Shown here: piece by piece, positions 1 to 5,724 of the stretch | How positions within the stretch are numbered: position 1 is the stretch's first letter | Layout of the letters: each line of letters begins with the position of its first letter | From: Chloroflexota bacterium | Lineage (GTDB): Bacteria; Chloroflexota; Dormibacteria; Dormibacterales; Dormibacteraceae | Assembly (NCBI GenBank): GCA_005880755.1 | Contig: VBGV01000076.1 | Span: forward strand, 1 to 6,194 | DNA length: 6,194 nucleotides | Reading direction: 5' to 3' | The notes under the pieces: model-generated | What the model saw: only the letters and a program-made list of their open reading frames with translations | The model's database searches: none | Told to the model about the DNA's origin: nothing | Made by a program: the position numbers and the translations under genes

Positions 1-203
1 AGTTCTTCAAAGCGCCCGATCAGCCGATCGGTTTCCAGTACCCGGCGTGGTGGGTTGCGAACCTGGTCGTCCGCACCGCTCGCTACCCCCGCCGCGACGC
101 GATGGTGTTTCCGCTGCGCCTTGCGGACGTGGCCGAGCCCGTGTTCGGCGGCCTGATGGACCACGCCATCGGTGAGGTCAGGCGGCGGAGCGTGCCCGAC
201 TAG
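1..203 (+). CDS. C-terminal end of a probable short-chain dehydrogenase/reductase (partial)
   Basis: An open frame enters from the left edge (first full codon at position 3) and ends at TAG 201-203, giving the last 66 residues of a protein. The visible part contains YPAWWVANLVVRTARYPRRD and ends in RRSVPD. An aromatic/Pro-x-x-V-A segment, a short helix and then PRR(D/E) with a hydrophobic strand is the usual C-terminal layout of a subgroup of classical NAD(P)-dependent short-chain dehydrogenases, where this region follows the substrate-binding loop. The Rossmann glycine motif and the YxxxK catalytic site would lie outside the window, so neither cofactor nor reaction can be seen. The stop overlaps the stop of the opposing DUF72 gene. 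The family call rests on this short C-terminal pattern alone; that the frame is coding is more secure than its identity. Confidence 0.5.
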   Translation, partial: FFKAPDQPIGFQYPAWWVANLVVRTARYPRRDAMVFPLRLADVAEPVFGGLMDHAIGEVRRRSVPD

Positions 204-1102
204 CTATTTGACGCCTCCAGCAGCCTCTGGAGCTGCTGCGCATTCTTGACCGAGTAGTTCGAGTAGTTGTTGTTCATCAGGGCGTGGACACGGCTGGCCG
301 AGCGCTCCATCTCCTTGATCCGCGGCACCCACTCGGTCAGCTCCGTGTCGCTGTAGTCGTAGCGGAAGCGGACGTTCGGCGGCACGCCCTTCAAGTCCCA
401 CGTGTCGTGATTGCGGCCGTGGAAGCGGACGACCGCCAGCTTGGAGGACGTGACGTCGTGGACCGACGGCATGCTCGTGTGATGGCCCTCTGGCACGTCG
501 ACCGCAACGTAGGGGATGTCGCGCGAACGGAGGAACGCCAGGGTCCCGTCGCGATGCCGTGCGTCGAGCCACTCGGGCTTGCGGAACTCGACCGCGATCT
601 GGAGGCCGAACATGCGCTCCTGGACCTGCTCGACGTAAGCGAGCGAGCGCGACGACGGCAGGAACCACGGCGGGAACTGGAAGAACACGGCGCCCAGCTT
701 GCCCGCGGCGCGCAGCGGTTCGACCGCCGCCCGGAACCGCTCCCAGGTCTCGTCCAGCAGCTCGTCGGGCATCTTTTCGAGGTAGACGTTTTTGTCCCGC
801 AGGTTGGAAGGCAGCTGCTCCCGGATGTCCGGAGGCAGCGACATCGGCTGGGTCGGGTGGTTGGTGAACAGGGAGAAGGACTTGACGTCGAAAGTGAAGT
901 GGTCGGGGGTCTGCGTCGCCCAGGCCTCCACGTTCTCAGGCTTAGGGATGCCGTAGTAGCTCGAGTCGACTTCGACGAGCGAGAACTGGGTGGCGTAAAA
1001 GCGCAGGCGGTCACCGGACGTCTTGACGTTCAGTGGGTAGAAAAGCTTCGAATCGATCAGTGACTTGTCGACCCAGCCGGCGATGCCGCAAAGCACGCTC
1101 AC
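200..1102 (-). CDS. DUF72 / YecE-like TIM-barrel family protein
   Basis: The product is 300 aa, slightly above the usual 240-290 aa of DUF72 (COG1801, YecE-like) proteins. Family hallmarks are in order: a GIAGW strand at residues 6-10 (the family's G-T/I-S/A-G-W), LFYP at 20-23, the VEVDSSYYGIP segment at 43-53, an internal VFFQFPPWF strand, VEFRKPEW, VRFHGRNHDTW, and a C-terminal NNNYSNYSVKNAQQL at 277-291 matching the family's Asn-rich end. No signal peptide or membrane segment is visible, so it is probably a soluble cytoplasmic TIM barrel; the family has no settled biochemical function. The start is GTG at 1102 because GIAGW must be retained; a second in-frame GTG at 1096 is an alternative. 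No convincing Shine-Dalgarno sequence precedes it. It is head to head with the cyclase gene (7 bp between starts) and overlaps the stop of the convergent gene on its other side. Confidence 0.93.
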   Translation of the reverse strand: MSVLCGIAGWVDKSLIDSKLFYPLNVKTSGDRLRFYATQFSLVEVDSSYYGIPKPENVEAWATQTPDHFTFDVKSFSLFTNHPTQPMSLPPDIREQLPSNLRDKNVYLEKMPDELLDETWERFRAAVEPLRAAGKLGAVFFQFPPWFLPSSRSLAYVEQVQERMFGLQIAVEFRKPEWLDARHRDGTLAFLRSRDIPYVAVDVPEGHHTSMPSVHDVTSSKLAVVRFHGRNHDTWDLKGVPPNVRFRYDYSDTELTEWVPRIKEMERSASRVHALMNNNYSNYSVKNAQQLQRLLEASNS

Positions 1103-1109
1103 CGGATAT

Positions 1110-3296
1110 ATGATCCCGCCACCCTTGGGCCGCTACATCCGGTACTGGTACACATATCGCACGGCGGTCGCGGTCTTGATCGCGCTCGTCGTCACAGTCC
1201 TGATGTTCGGCCTGTACGTGGAGCAGATCGCCTGCGATGCGAACCCCCACAGTTGCGCTATCAGCCTCTCGGTCCACCCCGAGGACAGGCTTTTCAGCGA
1301 GAGCCCGCCGCAGCCCCAGATCGTCGTCGTCGGAATCGACGACGCAAGCGTCAAGAACATCGGCGAATATCCTGTGCCGCGGGACAAGTACGCACTGGTG
1401 CTGCGCAACCTGGAAGCATCGGGCGCCTCCGTGGTCGTTTTCGACGTCAACTTCGCTGACAAGCGTGAGCTCGTGCCCGACGACGACTTCGCCCGAGCTC
1501 TGAGGGAAAGCACGATCCCGGTGATCCTGGCCTACGGGGGTGAAAACACGATTGCCCGGGAGGGAAGGCTGGAACAGACGTCGGCCAAGACCGACCCCGC
1601 CGGCGTGGACCAGCTTCCGCTCAAGAAGTTCTGGTGCGCGGACGCGAACTCCAGCCCGAGCATCCCGTGCCAGAAGCCGATCAAGAACGTGATCCTGGCG
1701 TCGACGGATGTAGTGCTCGACTCCGACGGAGTTTTGCGCCGGATGCCGATGTTCGTCCAGCCCGCCTGCAGCAGCACGGGCGCCTGCGCGCTGCCGACGA
1801 TCAATCCGCTCGGATTCGCGGCGTACCGCGCTTTTTCGCTCCTGCCCGATCCGTCGACCGGCCCCTCGTTGGAGGAATCCGGCGGCCACGCCATCTTCGG
1901 CACCGCGTGGCAGCATCCGCTCGAGGTCGATCGCACCGGGTCGGCGTTCATCAACTACTCGACCGGCCCCGGCCAATTCAAGAACAAGTACCACCAGTAC
2001 CTGTCCTTCAGCGACGTCTATCAGGCCTCGTTCCCATCGGACACGGTCAAGGGCAACATCGTGCTGGTCGGCGGCTACTACCTGACCGGGGTGCCGGACG
2101 AATTTCTTACTCCGGCCGGCAACGGGACGAAGATGCCGGGCGTCGAGGTGCATGCCAACCTGCTCAACATGCTGCTGCCGCTGCAGCCGAAATTCCTGAT
2201 GTCCGAGCCCGGGGCGTTGCTGATCCTGATCATTCTCCTGCTGGCCCTGGCGACGGCGGTCGGCGTGGCACGAGTGACGGTGCTGTGGGGCCTGGCCGGC
2301 ACGGCCGGCGCGATTGTCCTGTTCACGGTCGGCATGTCAGCGCTTGCGGTCTTCAACGGCTGGGTCCCCGACCTGTTCCATCCCTGGCTTGCCATCGCGC
2401 TGACTTATTCGGGCGTGACGGCGTACCGGTTTCTCTACGAGGACCGCGAGAAGCGCAAGGTCACCGCCCTCTTCGGCCACTACCTCAAGCCCGAGATCGT
2501 CGCCGAGCTCGCCAAGACGCGCGGAGGCGTGGAGGACATCCTCCGCGGCGGCGAACGCCGCGACATGACCTTGATGTTCGTCGACATCCGTGGATTCACG
2601 TCGATGTCGGAGTCGATGGCCGCGAGCGACGTGACCGAGGTCGTCCAGATGTACCTCGATCACCTGAGCGGGATCATCTTCACCTGGGACGGCACGGTCG
2701 ACAAATACGTCGGCGACGAGATCATGGCTTTCTGGAACGCGCCGCGGCTGCAGGACAACCACGCGCTGCTGGCGATCCGCTGCGCCTACGACTGCATCAG
2801 CCGCGCGGCCGAGCTGCAGCAAAAGTTGCTGGCCAAAGGACTTCCCCCGATTCGCTGGGGGATCGGCATCAACACAGGGCCGGCGGTCGTGGGCAACATG
2901 GGCTCTCGCAGCCGGCTTCAGTACACCGCCCTGGGCGACACGGTCAACACCGCGGCGCGCTTCTGCTCGCACGCCCCGGCGTTCCAGGTCCTGATCGGCC
3001 AGCAGACGTACGAGATGTGCCGCGACTACATCGCGGTCGACCTGGTCCCGGGCGTGCAGCTGAAAGGCAAATCGGCGGAGACGTTCCGGATTTACGAGGT
3101 CACCGCCGTCCGCGAGACCCCAACCGATCCGTGGGTCCAGTTCCCGACCCAGATGGCGACACAGGCGCACCACACCTTCACGACGCAGTACACGCAGCAG
3201 ACCGTGATCGCCGCGGGCGAGTCGGGGTCGAGCGACATCCTGGTGGGCGAAGCGGCGCAAGAGGCGCTCGCACGCCAGGCCCGGTCCCCTAACTAG
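1110..3296 (+). CDS. CHASE2 domain-containing class III (IIIb-type) adenylate cyclase
   Basis: This 728-aa membrane receptor is predicted to convert ATP to cAMP. Order of parts: transmembrane helix about 17-37; extracytoplasmic CHASE2 sensor about 38-365, with the typical IVVVGIDDAS strand (71-80), the PRDKYALVLRNL helix and the VVVFDVNF strand; three transmembrane helices at about 368-388, 390-412 and 424-441; a transducer segment (ALFGHYLKPEIV, 453-464); then the cyclase homology domain, about 480-662. Visible catalytic residues are metal-binding D492 (FVDIRGFT) and D536 (KYVGDE), purine-reading K532 and T606 (YTALGD), and transition-state N613 and R617 (TVNTAAR). Lys plus Thr is the class IIIb adenylate cyclase pattern; a guanylate cyclase would carry other residues there. 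The tail 663-728 is Thr/Gln-rich. I chose ATG 1110 because it avoids overlap with the DUF72 gene and leaves a short N-terminus before the first helix. ATG 1083 and TTG 1065 are in-frame alternatives; none has a good ribosome site. TAG is followed by an in-frame TAA. Confidence 0.93.
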   Translation: MIPPPLGRYIRYWYTYRTAVAVLIALVVTVLMFGLYVEQIACDANPHSCAISLSVHPEDRLFSESPPQPQIVVVGIDDASVKNIGEYPVPRDKYALVLRNLEASGASVVVFDVNFADKRELVPDDDFARALRESTIPVILAYGGENTIAREGRLEQTSAKTDPAGVDQLPLKKFWCADANSSPSIPCQKPIKNVILASTDVVLDSDGVLRRMPMFVQPACSSTGACALPTINPLGFAAYRAFSLLPDPSTGPSLEESGGHAIFGTAWQHPLEVDRTGSAFINYSTGPGQFKNKYHQYLSFSDVYQASFPSDTVKGNIVLVGGYYLTGVPDEFLTPAGNGTKMPGVEVHANLLNMLLPLQPKFLMSEPGALLILIILLLALATAVGVARVTVLWGLAGTAGAIVLFTVGMSALAVFNGWVPDLFHPWLAIALTYSGVTAYRFLYEDREKRKVTALFGHYLKPEIVAELAKTRGGVEDILRGGERRDMTLMFVDIRGFTSMSESMAASDVTEVVQMYLDHLSGIIFTWDGTVDKYVGDEIMAFWNAPRLQDNHALLAIRCAYDCISRAAELQQKLLAKGLPPIRWGIGINTGPAVVGNMGSRSRLQYTALGDTVNTAARFCSHAPAFQVLIGQQTYEMCRDYIAVDLVPGVQLKGKSAETFRIYEVTAVRETPTDPWVQFPTQMATQAHHTFTTQYTQQTVIAAGESGSSDILVGEAAQEALARQARSPN

Positions 3297-3299
3297 TAA

Positions 3300-4592
3300 C
3301 TAGCGGATGTAGCCGGCCGCCAAGAGCCCGATCAACGTCGTCGCCAGCACGAGCAAGCCCAGCAAGCTCAGGCAGCTCATCGACTTCTTGGCCACCGGCT
3401 TGACGGGCGGCGTCGGGTTGTAGGCGACGTGGGGCGGCGGCATCGCCGTCGCGTGCTGCCCGATCGCCATTCCGATCGGCGTCGTTGGAATCGGAATGGC
3501 CGGCGTGGCCAACGGCACCATGCGCGAGAGGTCGGCGCCGGGCTCGAGGCTGCGCTGCCATCCCGGGCACATCAGGTTGGCGACACGGGACATCGCGTCA
3601 TCGAACTCCTGGCCGGTCTGGAAGCGGTCCTCGGGGCGCTTCGAAAGTGCTTTCAGGATCACGTGCTCGAGCTCAGGGTTGAGGCCTGGCTGGAAGACCG
3701 AGGGCGGCTTGGGGGGCGCCTGGACGTGCTTCGCCATCAGCGTGAAGGGACCATCCGCGTCGGAAGCTGTGAAGGGAGGCTGGCCTGCGACCAGCTCGTA
3801 GAACATGATGCCGGCCGAGTACAGGTCGCTGCGGCCGTCGACCTTGCTCGAGGCAACCTGCTCGGGAGACATGTACTGGGGCGTGCCGACAGTCGTCCCG
3901 GTCTTGGTGGCGGTGCCGCCGACACCGCTGTCGTCCGTCAATCTCGCGATCCCGAAATCCGCGACTTTGACCATCCCTTCGTCGGAGATGAGCACGTTTT
4001 CGGGCTTCATGTCCCGGTGCACGATCGCGTGGCGGTGCGCGTAATCCAGTGCCTGCAGCACCCCATGCATGACCGCGAAGACCTGCGGCGGCGGAAGGGC
4101 CGTCTGGTTCATCCAGTCCCGCAGCGAGCGGCCGCGGACGAACTCCAGGACCAGGTAGTTGACGTTGCCCATCAGCTCCAGGTCGTGGACCTGGACCAGG
4201 TTGGGATGACTGGTGCGCGCCATGACCTGGGCTTCCTGGAGGAAGCGGCGGAGCGCAACCGGATCGGCCGCCTGGAGGAGCTCTTTGATCGCGACTTCGC
4301 GGCCCAAACCTGGCTGCTCGGCGAGGTACACGGCGCCCATGCCACCCCTGCCCAGCTCGCCTTTGACCCTGTACTTGCCGATGTAGCGTTCGCCCGGGAT
4401 CCGCGGCGGCGTGGTGATGGAGGCGATCGGCGGGGGCGGCGTGGCCGGTGGCGGGACCGGGATGAGGCGCATCGTGGCGGCGGCGTCCGGTGGAGGGGGG
4501 GTTGCCGGTGGCGGCGGATTGGTCGGATCAGGCGTCGGAGCCCACGGCGGAACCGAGGGGGTGGGCTTGGGTGGTTGACCGGAATCGGTCAT
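3300..4592 (-). CDS. Membrane-anchored Hanks-type Ser/Thr protein kinase (PknB-like kinase domain, no sensor domain)
   Basis: The 430-aa product phosphorylates Ser/Thr on partner proteins at the inner face of the membrane. Residues 5-66 are a Pro-rich, probably disordered N-terminal extension. The kinase domain spans about 74-340: glycine loop GRGGMGAVY (81-89), ATP-anchoring K103 (VAIKE), likely C-helix E120, catalytic HRD 192-194 with K196 and N199, metal-binding DFG 212-214, a Thr-rich activation loop (T227, T229, T231, T233, T234, T237), SPE (242-244) in place of APE, and DGRSDLYSAG. All key catalytic residues are present. A Pro-rich juxtamembrane linker (about 360-400) leads to one transmembrane helix at about 407-427, leaving only a few residues beyond it. 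There are therefore no PASTA, NHL or other external repeats. ATG 4592 opens the Pro-rich stretch, with only a weak ribosome site. It is divergent from the DUF4870-like gene and convergent with the cyclase gene (3 bp between stops). Activation by trans-autophosphorylation of the loop is expected from the family. Confidence 0.95.
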   Translation of the reverse strand: MTDSGQPPKPTPSVPPWAPTPDPTNPPPPATPPPPDAAATMRLIPVPPPATPPPPIASITTPPRIPGERYIGKYRVKGELGRGGMGAVYLAEQPGLGREVAIKELLQAADPVALRRFLQEAQVMARTSHPNLVQVHDLELMGNVNYLVLEFVRGRSLRDWMNQTALPPPQVFAVMHGVLQALDYAHRHAIVHRDMKPENVLISDEGMVKVADFGIARLTDDSGVGGTATKTGTTVGTPQYMSPEQVASSKVDGRSDLYSAGIMFYELVAGQPPFTASDADGPFTLMAKHVQAPPKPPSVFQPGLNPELEHVILKALSKRPEDRFQTGQEFDDAMSRVANLMCPGWQRSLEPGADLSRMVPLATPAIPIPTTPIGMAIGQHATAMPPPHVAYNPTPPVKPVAKKSMSCLSLLGLLVLATTLIGLLAAGYIR

Positions 4593-4704
4593 CTCTGGGC
4601 GAGCCTACCAGAGTCATTCGAGCCCGAATCAGGTATGGCGTTTTGGCGTCGCTGCGCCGATAATCTGGCCCGCAGCAGGCAGCCCAACAGGAGGAGAGTG
4701 ATCT
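4593..4704. promoter_or_regulatory. Divergent control region between kinase and DUF4870-like genes
   Basis: This 112-bp region is the largest non-coding stretch in the window and should hold the promoters of both flanking genes. On the + strand, GATAAT at 4659-4664 resembles a -10 box, but no good -35 box sits at the usual distance. On the - strand, TAGGCT (complement of 4602-4607) lies 9 nt from the kinase ATG and could be a -10 box for a nearly leaderless transcript; this is only suggestive. The local AT content (around 4625-4645) is higher than in the flanking genes. No clear operator palindrome was seen. Confidence 0.45.
4689..4694 (+). promoter_or_regulatory. Strong Shine-Dalgarno sequence for the DUF4870-like gene
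   Basis: AGGAGG lies 10 nt upstream of ATG 4705 and fixes that start. It is the only near-consensus ribosome binding site in the window; the other complete genes have weak or unrecognisable sites. Confidence 0.8.
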
Positions 4705-5118
4705 ATGTCGCAGATGCCACCACCGCCGCCCAGCCAGCCAGCACCAATGGGCGGCTCGCCGAGCGCAGTCGGCGGAAACAAGAACCTCTACACGATCCTT
4801 GCCTGGGCTCTGTTCCCACCGATCGGCAGTCTCATCTTCCTTTTCGTCGGCAAGGACGACCCTGACGTCAAGAACAACGCCGCGCAGGCGGTTGTGATCC
4901 ACGGAAGCGCGTTTGCGGTCTGGATCATCCTTCGGATCCTCACAGCGATCGTGCTCCCGATTGCGATTCTGCTCATTCTCTGGGACCTCGTTTGGTTCGT
5001 TCTATGGCTGATCGGGTTGGTCCTCGCCCTCCAGGCCGGAGGCAAGCGAGTCAACTTCCCGGTGCTTGGTCCAATGGCGGCGAGCTACGTGCCGATGGTC
5101 GAGGGCTGGGCCAAGTAA
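4705..5118 (+). CDS. Small Tic20/DUF4870-like membrane protein with Pro-rich N-terminus
   Basis: The 137-aa product has a Pro-rich cytosolic start (MSQMPPPPPSQPAPMGG, residues 1-17) followed by three hydrophobic segments, about 29-48, 63-86 and 88-110. Between the first two is GKDDPDVKNNAAQAV (49-63), and after the third is LALQAGGKRVNFPVLG (107-122). A helix, then a KDDP-V-x-x-NAAQA loop, then a final helix running into a G-K-x-x-x-P-x-x-G tail is the arrangement of DUF4870 / Tic20-like proteins. These are small polytopic membrane proteins without an established bacterial function. The start is fixed by AGGAGG 10 nt upstream, and the gene ends in an intrinsic terminator, so it forms its own transcription unit. 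It diverges from the kinase gene, whose product has a similar Pro-rich N-terminus; a partnership is inference only. Confidence 0.85.
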   Translation: MSQMPPPPPSQPAPMGGSPSAVGGNKNLYTILAWALFPPIGSLIFLFVGKDDPDVKNNAAQAVVIHGSAFAVWIILRILTAIVLPIAILLILWDLVWFVLWLIGLVLALQAGGKRVNFPVLGPMAASYVPMVEGWAK

Positions 5119-5133
5119 CCCTTTGAGACGATG

Positions 5134-5166
5134 AGGCCCCGCCTTTGCGGCGGGGCCTTTTTCTTT
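5134..5166 (+). terminator. Rho-independent terminator after the DUF4870-like gene
   Basis: A perfect 10-bp GC-rich stem (5134-5143 pairing with 5149-5158) closes a TTTGC loop and runs into TTTTTC and a further TTT (5158-5166). It begins 16 nt after the TAA of the DUF4870-like gene. On the opposite strand the same hairpin directly follows the stop of the coiled-coil gene but has no T-run after it, so it is a full terminator only rightward. At most it may slow polymerase or protect the 3' end of the leftward transcript. Confidence 0.93.
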
Positions 5167-5446
5167 ACTCGGCGGTCAGCTGCTCGAGAGCACGCTCGAT
5201 GCCAGATCGAAGCTCGTCACGCTCTTCTCGCAGCTGCGTCGCCTCGGCACGCGCCGATGCCAGCTGGTAGCGCAGGCGCTCGATCTCTTCCTGAAGCTCG
5301 CGCAACCTCGGGTCAGGTCCGCCCGCGCCGGCTCCGGCGTCGGCCAGCTCGAGCTTGAGACGCTCGACGGCGACCTTGAGCTCACGGCGTTCCGCGAGCA
5401 GATCCTGGACGAGCGATTCAGACGGCTTTGTCTGCTCTTTCGACAT
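5165..5446 (-). CDS. Small coiled-coil protein of unknown function
   Basis: The 93-aa, strongly charged product lacks any signal peptide or membrane segment. Two heptad-like segments are visible, about residues 11-36 and 47-92 (LRELQEEIERLRYQLASARA and its continuation), separated by a Gly/Ala/Pro linker (GAGAGGPDP, 38-46). This suggests two helices that dimerise or fold back on each other, so an adaptor or structural role is possible; I do not recognise a family. ATG 5446 lies inside the end of the preceding gene (29-nt overlap), no clear ribosome site is present, and translation is probably coupled to that gene. It is the last gene of the leftward operon behind the radical SAM gene. Codon use looks like its neighbours, and both ends fit tightly against other features, which supports it being real. 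Confidence 0.75.
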   Translation of the reverse strand: MSKEQTKPSESLVQDLLAERRELKVAVERLKLELADAGAGAGGPDPRLRELQEEIERLRYQLASARAEATQLREERDELRSGIERALEQLTAE

Positions 5447-5714
5447 ACCGGCAAAGCCCGGGCTGGAACTCGCGGAGGCGGAGATGCTCCATCTCGCCGC
5501 GCAGAAAGCGCGCCTTGAACTCCAGGCTCCTGATGCCTTTCACGGTCTCGAAGGGAAAGCGATAGAGCTTGCCCGAGTCGACGAGTAGGCAGAGGGAAAG
5601 CTGCTCGCCGTCTTTTTCGATTACATGCTTGTAGCACGGCACGGTGCGGCGGGCGATCTCCATCGTCTTCAAACCGCCCACCCTTCCGGTCAGCACGTCC
5701 GCCGGGCTGCGCAT
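5418..5714 (-). CDS. Hypothetical protein (98 aa), second gene of radical SAM operon
   Basis: The product matches no family I recognise. The central part reads as a compact mixed fold: a predicted strand at EQLSLCLLVDSGKLYRFPF (about 37-55), then a basic stretch KGIRSLEFKARFLRGEMEHL (59-78). There are three cysteines (27, 42 and 87, the first in TVPCYKH and the last near the C-terminus in GLCRY) but no CxxC pair. No signal peptide or membrane helix is visible. ATG 5714 is used here: it lies 10 nt after the radical SAM stop, and an in-frame TGA is close upstream. An internal ATG at 5663 (residue 18, MEIARRTVPC) is a real alternative; neither start has a good ribosome site. The end overlaps the start of the coiled-coil gene by 29 nt. 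Close packing in a three-gene leftward run supports an operon. Confidence 0.7.
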   Translation of the reverse strand: MRSPADVLTGRVGGLKTMEIARRTVPCYKHVIEKDGEQLSLCLLVDSGKLYRFPFETVKGIRSLEFKARFLRGEMEHLRLREFQPGLCRYVERADKAV

Positions 5715-5724
5715 GCGATGAATG

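Noticed and set aside
284..1063. A 259-codon + strand frame opposite the DUF72 gene
   Set aside because: It is a shadow of a well-supported DUF72 gene; the translation shows only Arg/Val/Leu/Asp repeats from the opposite-strand codons.
1011..2153. A 380-codon frame on the - strand opposite the cyclase
   Set aside because: No recognisable domain, biased composition typical of antisense shadow frames, and it would overlap both the DUF72 start and the cyclase.
1634..3292. A 552-codon frame on the + strand overlapping the cyclase in another frame
   Set aside because: The product is Arg/Pro/Ala-rich and low in complexity, with no domain. The cyclase frame carries full CHASE2 and catalytic motifs over the same bases.
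4402..4592. Pro/Gly codon-rich repeats (ccgcc/ggcgg runs) in the kinase 5' end as a DNA repeat or hairpin element
   Set aside because: They are explained by Pro-rich coding sequence; the units are irregular, without a fixed period or conserved spacer.
3429..4865. A 478-codon open frame on the + strand, antisense to the kinase and running into the DUF4870-like gene
   Set aside because: The translation is Arg/Gly/His/Asp-rich without any domain, lies opposite a kinase with every catalytic motif, and crosses a real gene start. Long antisense frames are expected in high-GC coding DNA.
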